The notes: generated by a model from the sequence alone, not told the origin. Counted from the stretch's first letter, positions 47,165 to 60,084 are shown. The stretch is DNA of 64,000 nt from Cochliopodium minus (GCA_024220525.1 JAMYWO010000016.1:1-64000); one strand, 5' to 3'. Numbers and translations: made by a program.

Positions 47165-47924
47165 TTTTATCTCTTTATATTCTTAAATTTTTGTTTCGTG
47201 ATCTAATACTCCTATTCAAAGGGATTAATAAAGAGTAATTTGATAGAAATTTTTTTAAAAAGGTTTTTTTTTATTTTTTTTTTTTTTTATAATTTATATT
47301 TTTCATTTTTCTTTGCTAATAATTATTTTATGAAAAATCGCAAAATTATTTTCAGTAAAAAAATTGTAAAAATGTTATTCTTTTCGCCTTGAAACAACAA
47401 CCAAACTTTTGTTTTGTTAAAGGGGAAAATTGTTTTTAAAATTACCGACTAAAATAAATGTATTATTTCTCCAAATTGGTTCATGTTCAAATATAAGAAT
47501 CATACAATTATTATACCAAATAGTATTGAAATTAAAAAGGTTGATACGTTTATTTATTACATATTTCGGACACCCATCTTTGAAAAAGCTCCCAATCAAA
47601 TATAAATATAGGAGAAAGATGAGTGGGATTTTTAAAAATTAATACTGAAAAGAATGCACGCTTTTTTAAAGATCCATTTTTTTTAAAGGAGATAATTTGG
47701 AGAAAAGTTCAAATAAAATAAAGTTTTAAAGAGAAATGGAGAAAAAATTGAATAATTCTCTCAAACTTAAAAATAAAACAAAAGAGATGGATAGAAATTT
47801 GGAGAAAGTTGTTTGAAAAATATATTTATAAACAAAAAAAGACTCGGAGATTAATCGTTTTTTTAAAAAATAAATCACAAAAAAAAAAAAGAAATATCAC
47901 AAAAAAAAAAAGATTAAAGAAAAA
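47165..47924. other. Intergenic, no gene seen
   Basis: AT-rich DNA between the start of the F-box/MORN gene and the stop of the CDIN1-like gene, both on the minus strand. Short open frames near 47430-47640 on both strands lack a start context or splice support. No RNA gene recognised. Confidence 0.45.
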
Positions 47925-48797
47925 TCAAAGAGAATAATATAGATTTGGTTTAATATTTGGAAAATGATCAAATAAAATAATCTTTTTATCATTATTTGTT
48001 GAATTATTCAGCTCTTCAATGAACCCAAACCAATAAATAACAATACCAGGACCATATCTTTCCAAATATCCAAGCAATTGATTCATATTGTTTTTGTGGT
48101 TGGAATAATCTCCAAAACTTGCTTTGCTTTCAATCCAATAAATAACATGTCCACCTTCAATAGTAATAGGGACCAATAATTTAGTATCAGGAGTTTTTGG
48201 AAATCCTTTTTCTCGTAATTGTTGTTCTTCAAGATATTTGATATTATTATTATTGAGATGTTGCTTTAGAATATACTCATATTCAATTCCCATATTATGC
48301 TTTATCTTTTCAAGAAATGGAGAATAATAAATATCTTCCATTATGGACTCTTTCACTTGAATTCTCAATCTCTCATCTTCTATCAACGAAATATCTTTGA
48401 TCAATTCTGATACCTTTTGCTTGGTAGCTTTATTATCTTTGAAAATAAAGGAAGGAAGTGATTCAACTTGTTTATCATTGATATTTTTTCTATTTCCAAG
48501 CTCCAAATGATATTCCAAGATAATCCTTGCCATAAGTGTTGGAGATAATTGAACTTTATTTGATATTTCCACTATGGTTTCTCCTGATGTATATAATTGG
48601 TAATATTTGAACATTTTTTCACATCTTCTGTGATGATTGAGGATTAATTTTGTTTTATTTTGTTCCATTTGAGAACTGATCCAAAATATCGAATCATAAC
48701 AAATATCATACTCCTTAGCAATTTCAATCAATTCTATTTTATTTTCAATTTTAGTTTCTATCTCTGAAAATTCTTTATCTTTCAATATTTTTCTCAT
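47925..48797 (-). CDS. CDIN1: CDIN1 (C15orf41)-like nuclease, TPD domain
   Basis: A single 290-codon exon; human CDIN1 is 281 residues. The N-terminal part contains helix-turn-helix-like segments (SGETIVEISNKVQLSPTLMA). The C-terminal part carries the signature KTPDTKLLVPI, then VIYWIESKASFGD and YLERYGPGIVIYWFGF. These are the PD-(D/E)xK nuclease elements of the family: the D of TPD, ExK in ESK, and the downstream GPG. In animals the protein binds codanin-1 and mutations cause congenital dyserythropoietic anaemia type I; its molecular role is not settled but has been linked to histone supply and DNA metabolism. All catalytic landmarks appear intact. It is intronless. Confidence 0.92.
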   Translation of the reverse strand: MRKILKDKEFSEIETKIENKIELIEIAKEYDICYDSIFWISSQMEQNKTKLILNHHRRCEKMFKYYQLYTSGETIVEISNKVQLSPTLMARIILEYHLELGNRKNINDKQVESLPSFIFKDNKATKQKVSELIKDISLIEDERLRIQVKESIMEDIYYSPFLEKIKHNMGIEYEYILKQHLNNNNIKYLEEQQLREKGFPKTPDTKLLVPITIEGGHVIYWIESKASFGDYSNHKNNMNQLLGYLERYGPGIVIYWFGFIEELNNSTNNDKKIILFDHFPNIKPNLYYSL

Positions 48798-49059
48798 TTT
48801 TTAATTTATTATTTGTTTTTAGTTCAGAATTTAAAGAGGAAAGGATCTATGAATTTGTGAACAATGTTGGAATAGAATCGAGTTCAATTTGTCAAAAAAA
48901 GTTATTCAGTAAATGTTCTCAAAAATATCATAATTTTAAAAAATTTATGGCGGTTTATTTAAAAAAATAAAATATTATCAAAACGTTGAAAATAATATAT
49001 AAATTGAAATAAATAAAAAAAAAACTGTATTTATTTGTATCAAATAGTAAAAAAATAAG

Positions 49060-50961
49060 ATGGATAATGAATCAAACGTAAAAATTTCAAATATTTTGGA
49101 TAAAGTCAAGCAAACATGGAAATTGATAGGATTGAATGAAGAAGAAAAGAAAAGAATCATACAAGAAGTAACAAAGAAAGTGATAGGAGAATATTCCACA
49201 TTGTTGAGAGAGGGAGAAGAAAAAAAAATGAGTTTAGAAAAAGGAATAGAAGAAATGATGAAGGAAATGAACAAAACATTATTTGTGCTCATTGATATCA
49301 GATTGGAGGATGAACAGAGAGAATTCAGCTCATTGTTGGAGAAACACAGTTATCTAAAAAAAAAGCTTGAGGATATCACAGAAATAAAGGAGGAGAGGGA
49401 AGAGAAGCTCACCGGCTTGCATGATACCTTTGTGCATTTGTATTTGCAGATGGGAGAAACTTTTGATAACTGCGGGGTGGATCCTAACAAACAACTTTGC
49501 AAATCTGATCTTTCTTTGGAGAACATTGGGAAGTATGAGAAGATTGTGGAGGAGATGGAGAATCTAAAGGGGGATAAGATGGAGATATTTGATGATAGAT
49601 TGAATCAAATAAGATTAATTGAAGATCAATTGAAGATCGATACTGAAACTGCCTTCACCCCAAAGCTAATCAAAACATCTTCATCCAAAAGCGGAAGATC
49701 TAATGAACGAGACAATTTAGATTTGAGATGGAAGGAATTGGATAACTTGAAACTCGTGTTGGAGAATCTCAATAGCCTCAAAGAAGAAAGAATGAAAAGA
49801 ATAAAAATCTACAAGAAGAACATTGAGAATCTTTTGAAGGAGATGAATTTCAAACCATCCGAATCTTCCAATTTCTTACAGAAACATCAAGATTTGACTC
49901 TTCAATGCCTAAAAGCTCTCGAAACAGAGGAAAACAGATTGAAGCAAGCATTGACACTCCAGTTTGAATCCCTTATCGAAAAAGTTTTCGAGGAAATCAC
50001 CAAAAAATATGATATCTTGCATACCGCAGAGGAAGAAAGAAAGAAGCTGCCTGTAATAACTTCCTCATTCGAAGAATCTCAAAACATATTAACCTCATTG
50101 AGAGAACATTTGGGAGTTCTTTGTTTGGAGATCGAATCAACCAAATCTATCCATCTTTTGATAACCAAGAGAATCAATCTGAGGGAGAAGAAGAATAAGT
50201 TGGAAGAATTGGAATCTGATAGCTCCAGATTGCTTTCTAAAAAATCCAATTTGATTCGACTTGAGGAAGAAAAATTGAGAACAGAGGTGACCAAGCTTCC
50301 TAAGGTAGAATCTGAATTGATAGAGAAAATACAAGAATGGCAAAAATTATATCAAAAAACATTTCTTTATGATGGAGAAGAATATATCGAGGTAACATCA
50401 ATATATTTAACATTCAATATTTTTTTAACATATTNNNNNNNNNNNNNNNNNNNNNNNNNNNNNNNNNNNNNNNNNNNNNNNNNNNNNNNNNNNNNNNNNN
50501 NNNNNNNNNNNNNNNNNNNNNNNNNNNNNNNNNNATTATTTTATTAGGTGATTAAGAATGATAATAATCAAGATAAGATGGAAAGCCTTAAAAAGAAAGA
50601 AAAAAGATTGTTCGACAAAGTCAACAAAGAAAATAAGGGAAACACTTCCAGCGCAACCCTCACCATCATGGAACCACTCAACCAATCCATCAAAGTAACC
50701 CAAAGAACACCCTCAAGACAGACCCCTTTAAGATCCACCACAAAGAATCCACCTTCCTCCCTTCTCGAAACACCTCGCAGCAAAAAACCAAAAAGTGATA
50801 ACGAAAACACAACACCTATGCGTAGTACTACAAGACACAATAGAGATATCACTAACACTCCTTCTCAAAGGACTCCTGTTTCTAAAACTACTGTTCCAAA
50901 GACTCCCATGTCTACTACTTCCAAGTCGAATAGCAGATCTGTCACATCCAACCACAATTAA
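49060..50961 (+). CDS. MAP65/PRC1/Ase1 microtubule-bundling protein
   Basis: Two exons, 49060-50391 and 50548-50961, splice in phase (IE|VIK) to 581 residues. The N-terminal 440 residues are long coiled coil, and the motif RWKELDNLKLVLENL with KILTSL-like segments and RINLREKKNKLEELE near the spectrin-like microtubule-binding region are typical of the family (LWxxLxxxEEER-type region degenerate). MAP65/PRC1 dimers cross-link antiparallel microtubules in the spindle midzone. The C-terminal 110 residues are basic and rich in TP and SP dipeptides (RTPSR, TPLRS, ETPRSKKPK, NTPSQRTP, KTPMS), likely CDK sites as in PRC1. The intron contains an assembly gap. Identification rests on coiled-coil architecture plus TP-rich tail and is good but not certain. 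Confidence 0.75.
50435..50534. other. 100-N assembly gap within an intron
   Basis: Exactly 100 Ns, a placeholder length. The flanks are AT-rich intron (GTAACATC donor at 50392, TTATTAG acceptor ending 50547). No repeat of flanking sequence is visible, so intron length here is unknown. Coding frame is unaffected. Confidence 0.95.
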
Positions 50962-51089
50962 TTTGTTTATAGTTTTTACTTCATTGAAGTAATTTTTCGA
51001 GTTTTTCTTTCTAATTCCAATCAATTAATTTTTCTTTGGATTTATTGATCAGCCTTAAAAATATTAAATTAAAAAATATATAAAAAAAA

Positions 51090-53111
51090 ATGGGGGTTCT
51101 ATCTTGCTTTCTTGTATTCATTTTCTTTTTGAATGTATGCATTTCGAGAATTCCACCTAACCAAAGTAAAATAATAAATTAAATTTTGCTTTTCACCTTT
51201 CAAAAATTTTTATTGAAAGGAAAATTCACAAGTGAGTAAGAATAATGAGATCAATTTGAAATAATCAAAAATTCATCTTTCAATTACATTATAGATCGAT
51301 CAACAACATCATCAATGAGTACATGCCAAAGTTTAAGGATCCTATTATCGCCTCTCTATTTGAAAATTGCTTGCCTAACTGTTTGGATACAACAGTATCA
51401 GTATATAATGAGATAATACCAGGTATGTATGAAAAACTGAAAATTTTAAAGTTCTCCATAAAAATATATAAACCATATTTAACCTCTTTGATTATTGATT
51501 TGTATAATTATAGATACATATATCATTACAGGAGACATCAAGTAAAAATTTTTGAAGAGAATTTTTTTTTTCTCTGAATTTTTTTATATTATTTTATATT
51601 ATTTTTTTATCAGTGCAACATGGCTCAGAGATACAATGAACCAAGTACTTCCTTATTTGTCATTCGCAAGGAACGACACCCACTTAAGAAGAATGATCTG
51701 CGGAATTATTCACAGGCAAGCAAATGACGTTTTAGTGGACAGTTATGCCAATGCCTTCAACTATGCTGACGAAGTACCAAAATTTTTTATTTTTTTTGAT
51801 TTTATTTTTTGTTTTTTTTTTTTTTTTTTTTTATTTTTATTTTTTTCATTTTATTGATTTTGTTGAACGTATTTTTAAAAAGGGTGGACCAAATCAAGGA
51901 GATTTTAGAGTACCTCCCATGACACCTCATATTTTCGAGGGAAAATACGAATTGGACAGCATTGTTTCTTTCTTGAAACTTTCTGGTAAAAAATTTTTTA
52001 ATCTCATTTTATTAAATTTATTATTTTTATTATTTAAATATTTTTTTATTTTTTTACTAAATAATTTTTTATTTTTTTTTCATATTTTATTTATTTCTTT
52101 TATGATTTTATAATTTGATTAGGAAGATATTACCTCGAAACGGGGGATTTGACTTGTTTTTCATCAAGTAATTTTTCCACTGTATGGACGAGTGCAGTTC
52201 AAAAAGTGATCAGTACTATGAAAACTGAACAAATTGTAAAAACATTATTTTTTATATTTTTTATATTTTATTTTATTTTATTTTTTATTTTTTATTATTT
52301 TTTATTATTTTTTATTTTATTTTTATTTTTTTTATTTTTTTTAATAATTTTAATTTAATTTAATTTATTTTTTATTTCATATTTTTTTGTTTTAAATTAT
52401 TTTTTTATTTTTTTTTTCCATTTAATATTTTTTTATTTCAAATTTTATATTTCATATTTTTTTATTTTTATCATTTTTGATAAGGGAACAAAAGAAACAA
52501 GAAATGCAAACATTCCATATCAATTCGGAAGAGTAACAGAAGTGTCTTCTGACTCCCTTTATTATGAACAAAGGGGACCTCCTTCTAAGAACGTAGGACT
52601 CGTGAAGGGAAAATTCCGCCCTTCCGACGACGCATCGACTTTTCCTTTTCTGATCCCTGCTAATGCCATGGCAGTTGTCGAACTTAGAAATGTTGCTTTG
52701 ATTTTGTAAATATTATTTTTTGATTTTTTTGATTTTTATTTTTATTTTTTATTTTTTGTCATTTATTTTTGGTAGTTCATTCAATCATTTTTTTTATTTT
52801 TCATTTATCATTTTTTTAATTATAAATTTTATTTTTTATTTCAACTATTTATTTTATTTTTAAAATTTTTTTGGTTTTTCATTGAATTATTTACTTTATT
52901 TTTTATTTCCACTATTTATTTTATTTTTAAAATTAATTTTTGGTTTTTCATACAGTTTTTTTTGTTTTGTTTTGGTTATGGTTTTTGTTGTTTTTATTTT
53001 TTTATTTGTTTTCTTTTAGAAACGATAAAAGTGGACCTGTTTTCAACTCCACATTGGCCAACGAAGCAACAGCTCTTGCTCAACAAATAGACAACGCCAT
53101 CCAAAAATATG
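51090..53111 (+). CDS. GH125 alpha-mannosidase-like protein, C-terminal part missing
   Basis: A signal peptide (MGVLSCFLVFIFFLNVCIS) is followed by exons encoding the start of a glycoside hydrolase 125 domain. Landmarks are FENCLPNCLDTTV, TYIITGDINATWLRDT with NQVLPYL, DSYANAFNY, ELDSIVSFLKLSGRYYLETG, RPSDDASTFPFLIPANAMA and ANEATALAQQIDNAIQKYG. GH125 enzymes are metal-independent exo-alpha-1,6-mannosidases of the secretory pathway. The last third of the domain, with the conserved EVDG and DDAN region and the catalytic base, is not present after 53111; the frame ends shortly after an ambiguous base at 53241. The junction of exons 1 and 2 is off by one base as I read it. Canonical AMWLRD reads ATWLRD. 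Either the gene is truncated or sequence is missing at this point. Confidence 0.8.
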
Positions 53112-53240
53112 GTGAAAAATTTTTTCATTTTTAATTTTTTTCATTATTATTTTTTATCATTATTTTTTTATCATTATTTTTTTATAAATTTATTTTTATT
53201 TTGAAAAATATTTTAATTATTTTTCATTTTTTTTTTTTTT

Positions 53241-53241
53241 N
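53241..53241. other. Ambiguous base at a suspicious junction
   Basis: A single N at the end of a poly-T run. The plus-strand GH125 gene loses its C-terminal region just before it and the minus-strand RCC1 gene runs out of recognisable exons just after it (lowest clear exon 53450). Confidence 0.7.
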
Positions 53242-53449
53242 AGGGAAGACTAAATTTTGTTGAAGATAAATTTTATGAAGGAAACTTTGAAAATGGTGAA
53301 TAATAATTAAATTAAATATTAAAGAATAAATAATTTAAAATAAAAATAAAAAAAATAAAAAAATTGAAAAATAAATCAAAAATCAAAAAAAAAACAATGA
53401 AAAACTAGTTTAAATCATTAAGAAATAAAAATAAAATGAAAAAATTCAC

Positions 53450-54561
53450 CAAAATTATTTTGGCCAAATATAAAAACTTCTCCATTCTGGCGATAGGTCA
53501 CAAAAAAAAATGATCCGCACACGATGTAATCTATATCAGGGTCATTGTACAGAAAAGTGGGCTTGGTTGCTTTTACATGCAAAGTGCCAAAATAAAATAG
53601 ATCTCCGTTTTCTTTAATATATAAAATTAATTATTTAAATTAAAAATTAAATAAAAATAACAACAAATTTTAAAAGAAAAATAAAATAAAAAAATATTAA
53701 AATAAAAAAATAAAATAAAATTTTACAAAATAAACATGAATAAACAATAAAAATAATGACAAAAAATTAAATTTAAATAACAAATAAAATTAATTATAAA
53801 GTGATTAAAAATAACAAAATTTTTTTAAAAAAAAAAATAACCATATTCAATTAGAGAATAGTAAGCACCTGAGTAAATGTGTTTAATATCTTCATTTTTA
53901 ATAAGATAAAAAAAAATTAAACTTTATTAATTTAAAAAAAAAATTTGTTTTATTTTTCATACCAGGATTTTTCAATAACAATTTTGGTTTGTTGACTTTC
54001 TTTCCATGCCCAGTTTCTTTCAATTTTTTATTTTTTAAAAAATTTAGAATAATAAAAAAAATAACTTTTTTTTAAAATTACGTCCATAAATGCAATCTCC
54101 ACAAGTAAATAGTTCTCCGTTTTCTTGAATTTAAATTTAAAATAATTTTTGATTTTTTTTTTAAATTTTCTTTACCTTTGAGAATCAATGAATGAGTATT
54201 CCCGGTTGATATCATCTTGATTTCGGGATCGTTCATCACCTTTACAAAATCCAATTGATTTAAATCATTTCCTTTGTTTTTTTTGAAAATATAAATTTTT
54301 CCAATTCAGTGAATAATTATTTATTTGTGAGAAAATAAAAACTCTTTTTTTTTTTTTTTTATTTTTTACCCACTCCCAATTGTCCAACACCATTGTATCC
54401 CGAAGCAAATAGATCTCCATTGTCTTATCGAAATTTAAATGAATTTTATTAGTGGTAAATTCCATATAATCTTCAAATATATTATGTATATTATTAAAAA
54501 AAAGAGTTAAAAATGGTTTACCATGATAAAAGAAAGTGTGATTGGCAAAATTAGTAGTCAT
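53450..54561 (-). CDS. RCC1-repeat protein, 3' part not found
   Basis: From an ATG at 54561 small exons run downward: 54561-54522 (MTTNFANHTFFYH), then DNGDLFASGYNGVGQLGVG, GNDLNQLDF with IKMISTGNTHSLIL, ENGELFTCGDCIYG, a short linker, DIKHIYSGAYYSLIEYG and ENGDLFYFGTLHV with DIDYIVCGSFFFVTYRQ and NGEVFIFGQNNFG. These alternate the NGxLFxxGxNxxGQLG and H-S-L/ Y-S-L strands of RCC1 blades. A seven-bladed propeller needs about 350 residues; only about three or four blades are visible before coding sequence stops at 53450 with an apparent donor (GTGAATT). RCC1-type propellers act as GEFs or binding platforms; the specific role is unknown. Confidence 0.8.
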
Positions 54562-54800
54562 TTTTTTTTATTTATATTTTCAAATTTTATTTATTTTGAA
54601 AATTTGGACAATATAGAGAAAAGGATTGGCTCAATTCCTCCTTTCATTTCGAATGAATTGAAAAGAAAAAAAAAAACAAAAAAATCAATCTTGTATGAAA
54701 AAAAAGAAATAAAATTTAATTTATTCCATTTTTTTTCTATTGAGGAAATAAAAAAAGATTCAGGAATTAAACAAAAAAAAAAAGACAGAAATATAAACAC

Positions 54801-57800
54801 TCATTCTTCATCGGAAGAAACAGCCAAAAGTAAATCAATATCCTTGTTCTTCTTTTTGATGTTCTTCTCTTTCTCGGTGATCAATTCATCATCATCGGAA
54901 GAATCACAAAGCAAATCAACGATTTCTCTTTCGATGATCTTGGTCTTGCCATACTTGATGAGATTCAAAATTTCGTTCTCCTTGTTGCTAAAAGAAGTCT
55001 TGTTAGAAGAAGCTGAAGAGATGGTTTTATTGGATGGATTTGGAACGAGAGATTTGTTAGTAGGGGGAATAGTCTTTGTAGATTTGACAGAAACAATTTT
55101 CTTAGATGATATAGTTGAAGAAGTATCGTTTTTATCTTGAGAAGATTTGCTTGTGGTTTGATTTGGTTTGTTGTTCAATGAGTTTTTGTTGGAGGAGGAA
55201 GATTTGGGGTCATTGGTTGTGTTTTTGAGAGTGTTGGAGATGGAATTTTTGTTGGAAGAGATGGTGGAGTTGGTTTTTGGGAGGACAGAAGAAGAGGAAG
55301 TGGGAGTGGTTTTTGTAGTGTTTGTTTGTTTAGAGGATTTCTCATCAGATTTAACATTGTTGGTGGTTTTAGATGATGTTTTCTCGTCTTTGATGCTAGA
55401 GTTTGATGATCTTTCTTTGTTGATACTATTACTGGAAGTTTTCTTTTCAGTTGTTTTCTTTTCAATTGCAGTTTCACTCTTAGAAGTACTGGAGGAGGAA
55501 AGTAAAGAAGATTTCTTTTTGGTATCTTCAGGAGATTTCTCATCTGATTTAGTGGTGTTGTTAATCTTTGATGTCATATTCTCATTTTTGTTTCCTTTCC
55601 CACTGTTAGAGTTTGATGATCTTTCTTTGTTGATACTATTACTGGAAGTTTTCTTTTCGGTTGTTTTTTTTTCAGTAGCAGTTTCGCTTTTGGAATTGGT
55701 GGTTAGAGAGGATTTCTTTTTGTTGTCTTCAGAAGTTCTTGCGATGCTTTTGTCGGATAAAACAGAAGGTTTTGTTTTAGTTGTAGAAGAAGAAAGAGGA
55801 GAAACAGATTTTTTGGAAAGAGAAGAATCATTAAGATGAGAAGGAACAGTTTGATCAACAGAAGTAAAAAGAGAAACTCCTAATTTCCCTTTGTTTGTTC
55901 CAACAGAAGTTTTGGTGGTATTGGAAGATGTCGTTGTGGTTGAGCTTTTGAGAAGATCAAAGCTTGGTTTCTTTGGTATGATATTTTTATTTACAACAAA
56001 AGTTTTGGTATTAAAGTTGCTTGTTTTGTTGGAAGAGAGATCTTGTGTTGTGGATTTGTTAGCAATGTTCTTTGAAATAACACTACTTGTAACAGAAGGT
56101 TCTTTGTTGGAAACGGCACTCTTAGAAATAATGTTGGGAACTTCTTTTTTGTCAGAAGAAGAGACACTTCTTGTTGGAAGAGGGTTCTTTTTGTTTGGAT
56201 CCACTTGTGAAGATAGATTGGATAGAGATGAATTAGATCTGTTGGTAGATGAAGCAGTTGGTTTGTTCAGTGTCCTTCCCGGAATGTCTTTGAGTGGTGG
56301 TTTTTTTGGGAGAAGGGTAGATACCAAAAACTTTATGGGCTTTCCATCTCTGCTTTGTGGTTGGATCGTTGGTTTGTCTATCAGATTGTTTTTGTTGTCA
56401 TCAACAATCTCATTCTTTTTGGAGACTATGATATTCAACTTTGTGAGCTGATCTTCGAGGGAAAACGATTGAGAATCTTCATCTTTGTTTTCTTCTTCAT
56501 CAGAACAAAGGAGAGACTCATCATCGCTCTTCTCATCTTCGATATCACTTTGATTGGATGGTGTGCCTTCGTTTGGAGATTTGGTTAGATATTCGATCTG
56601 GATGGAAGATTCATCCTCATCATCTTCAGGTATCAACAAATCATCAAAATCAGTCGATTCATCTTCATCCACCATCTTCTTTTTGGAAGTTTTTTTGGTT
56701 TTCTTGTCTAGCTCAAGACTCTCATCATCAACATCACTATCCTCCACATCACTTTCTTCTTTGTAAACTTTTTTCTTGCGTCCACCCCTCTTTTCTTGGG
56801 AAGGATCGTTCAAAATCTCGAAAAAATGAAGGATTTTCTTTGATTGAAATTCTCCAAATACCAAAGATTTGATTTTATCTTCTTTTATTTCCACCATTTT
56901 AAGCTTTAACAAGACATTCATCAATTTATCTGCCAATTTTTTGGTAGTAGAATCAATGAGTTTGCTTGATTGAGTTTTTTCAGTGAGGCAGACCAAAATG
57001 GAAACAACGAGATGGTTTTGGAAGTCTTTAGAAGTTCTGAAAGAGAAGAGATTGAGAAGTTTTAGGTAGATCTTTATTTCTTTAGAGAAGAGTTGTTGGA
57101 ATTTGTAATCACCAAGATTGTATTTCTTTTTGAGAGATTTCTTTTGAAAAGAAGCAGAAAATAGTAATTCCAAAGCTAATCTCTGTTCGGTATCCAAAGA
57201 TTCGATCATTTGAGGAAAAGATTCTTCAAATGTAGGTGGATTATCTGAAGAAATCTCTGTATTCTCAGGCTTGGAAGATTTAAAGAAGAGATGAACACAA
57301 TTCAAATCTGAAATGGGCTTGAAATCTTTTTTGCAAAGTTTGTTCATGTCACACAAACTCATCATGTACTTTCCTATTTTTTCTAGTTGAGTGATGCTTT
57401 GAGAAGTGGAGTAAATCAACATTTGCATGACAGGGACGACAAGCTTGACTGTCAAAATCTGATTTTGAGAATTAGAAAGAGAAAAAGTAGGAAAGAAGAT
57501 GTTCAAGTACTGATTCGCTCTAACTTCTTTCGCAACAAAAAGACAAATCATCTTTGTCAACAACTTTTCTTTAATGGAAGCGATTTCACCATTTGAATTA
57601 AGCTTGTTGGCAACCAAGAGTTTCCCAAATCCCTCTACACAGATATTTATGAGTTCCTCTGTTTCTTGACTGTTTTGCTCTACATTTTCTGAATCATCTT
57701 CGCTTTCTGAATTATCTGTCTTTTTGTTGGAGACAGAAGAGAAACAGTTGGAGAAACAGTCAAAAAGAGAGTTGACAATAATGGGGTTGTAGTAATCACT

Positions 57801-60084
57801 TTTAGAATTGGAGATCAACAAGATATCAAACAAATATTTCACACAAGTAGATTTAAGTTTGTATTGATCCTCTAAATGAAGAAATTTCAACATCCAATCG
57901 ATGATATCATTGGTGGTATAGCAAAGAGAAGATGTCTTTTCGACAACAGGCTCTGTGGAGTCTAAAAGAGAAAACTGGCCAACAACATAAAGCGTGATCA
58001 AACAAATGTGTACAGCCTCTTCGCTCAGCTCTTCGTCCAAAGAACAAAACTTTGAAATGGAAGGGAAAATGATACTTTGCATCAAAGAATCCAAAGAATC
58101 AATTTTATCTTCAGAGTTTTTTTGATCTTTATCATTCTTTTTGTTTCTCAAGTGCTTGAGATCGTAAGGGGAGCAGAACAAAAGCAAATGATAAGAAACA
58201 CTAAGAATTCTGAAATGAAATTGGTTGTAACCTTGAGAAAGGTTTTCTACCAATTCGGATGCTTGAGAATACTGCTTCTTCAATTCGTTTTTCTTCGACA
58301 GATAAGGCTCAAGTAAAGAAGATCCCGCTTTTTTCTTTCTCAGCTTCTTTATTTCCGATCTTATTTGCTCCAAAGTATGTTCCAAGGCTTCGCACTGTTG
58401 TTGTTCTTTGACAAGATTTTCATAGACCGGTTGAGACAAAGAATAGAAATCAGAAATTATATCAAAAGTTTGAGAAATGAAACGAGGTTGTTCGGATAAA
58501 CTTTTCTTGAAAAGAGACATGCAAATAGGAACGAGGCTTCCATGCAATTTAAAGTCCCCGATCAAATCTCTCAACAAAAATGAAAAATTTCTTCTTCCAG
58601 ATTCATCACAAAAGTCATAAATGACAGGGACTGTATTGTCAAGGGCACTAAGAAAGAAAGTGTATAAAGGATTCTTCTCAAGAAATAATTCTTCAGAGTG
58701 CACCATCAAAAAGAGTTGTCTTAGAACTTGTTCATTTTCTTTGTTTTCTGAGATCAAACGGCAAAGAATGACCAAGTTGGGTAATAAATCTTCCAATTCA
58801 AATTTGTGGGATATCTAATCAGAAGAAATTTTATTTATTACAATTTTGTTTTCAAAAAAATAATTTTTACTTTATCGCTGTGACAATACAAAAAGAAAGA
58901 AAAGATCCTAAAGATGAAAAGGGAATCCAATTCTATAATGTTGTTTTCACAGCTTATCATGGGAAAAGAAGATTGATTCATTATCTTTCTATTATATTTC
59001 GTGTATAACAAATGATAGCAAGATAATTCGGTGATGTATTCATTCTTTCTGAAATCCATGAAATTTATCCACTTTAGGAAATCTTCATCAAAGCTTTTGA
59101 ACCAATTCTGGAGCAATTTGATGCATTCATTCTTCACAGATTCATCTCTATCACATAATCCCTCAGTCAATACAAATACAACATGTTTATTCTCAATATC
59201 TTTCAATGGAATATTGGATGAAATGATGATGAATGTACTCTTTCTGATCTTTGGATCTATATCTTTGATTCTATGTATAACATATTCCAATGTTTCGTTT
59301 GTTATTTTGATATTTCTCAAAGCATGATTTCTCACATCACTATCATTTATAGATTAAATTGGTGAAAAATTAATATATTTCTTACATGCTTGGATCTGTT
59401 GATAATTCTCGCAAATATTGCAAAGTTATAGCATCATTTTTATCAAATTTATGTATTTTGCTGGTATATTTTAAATAAATTAGAAATCTGAACAATAGTA
59501 TGCCAAAATATACCTTGTGATTGTTATTGATTCTATTCTTACTGAAACAATTCTGTCCAATAATAAATCTGGCAATCTTTTTTTTAATTTCTTTTCCAAA
59601 TCAATTCTTATAAAGAGTTAAAAAAAGGGAAGAGTTAATAAAAATTGAATGAATTTTGATTAAAGTTTACTCTAATTCATTTGATAATGATAATATCTTT
59701 GCCAATATCTCACATATTCTGTATCTCGATGAATTTTCTTTGGCGCGAATCAAATCAATCAATTCAGTCAAAACATTTTGTCTCAAATCATTGTCTTTCT
59801 TGGTTGAATCGATGAATTTGACAATCAAATCGACCAATCTTTCAACACTAGCTTCTTTTTTACCAATTGTGAGGATTTTATAAATTGTTGAAAGAAAATT
59901 CTCATAAAAATCAGATGGATCCTTTGTTTTATTGAATGAAATCAAAAATTAAAGTATTTTTTGTTGAAATTTAAATTACTTCTTTATATAATTCTTTCAT
60001 TCTTTCCAATCCTTTTTTATGTTTTGATTGAGATCTTTGGCAACAATCAAATACTTCAAACAAAGTAAAATTATCAAATGACAT
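54801..60084 (-). CDS. NCAPG: Condensin complex subunit 3 (CAP-G/Ycg1)
   Basis: Six exons from 60084 down to 54801 join in phase to about 1670 residues. Exon 1 (MSFDNFTLFEVFDCCQRSQS) and later HEAT repeats match the CAP-G start. KRLPDLLLDRIVSVRIESI, DVRNHALRNIKITNETLEY and RKSTFIIISSNIPLKDIEN with LTEGLCDRDESVKNECIK are the characteristic CAP-G HEAT units. The large last exon (58815-54801) continues with helical repeats to about 57000, including an acidic DDEDESSIQIEYL-type stretch. CAP-G binds DNA with the kleisin CAP-H and is essential for chromosome condensation. The protein is much longer than usual (about 1000) because of a Ser/Thr/Lys/Asn-rich low-complexity tail of roughly 500 residues (about 54850-56500). 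The end (LLCDSSDDDELITEKEK) is acidic. Confidence 0.9.
55400..55675 (-). repeat. Internal repeat in the CAP-G tail
   Basis: A unit encoding TEKKTTEKKTSSNSINKERS or IEKKTTEKKTSSNSINKERS, followed by NS-rich and SDEKS-containing sequence, occurs twice, centred near 55430 and 55640. The two copies are about 210 bases apart with a few substitutions, so this disordered tail expanded by tandem duplication in coding sequence. Confidence 0.85.

Noticed and set aside
55168-56451. Plus-strand frames antisense to the CAP-G tail
   Set aside because: Leu/Val/Glu-rich mirror images of the Ser/Lys/Asn-rich tail, with no independent support.
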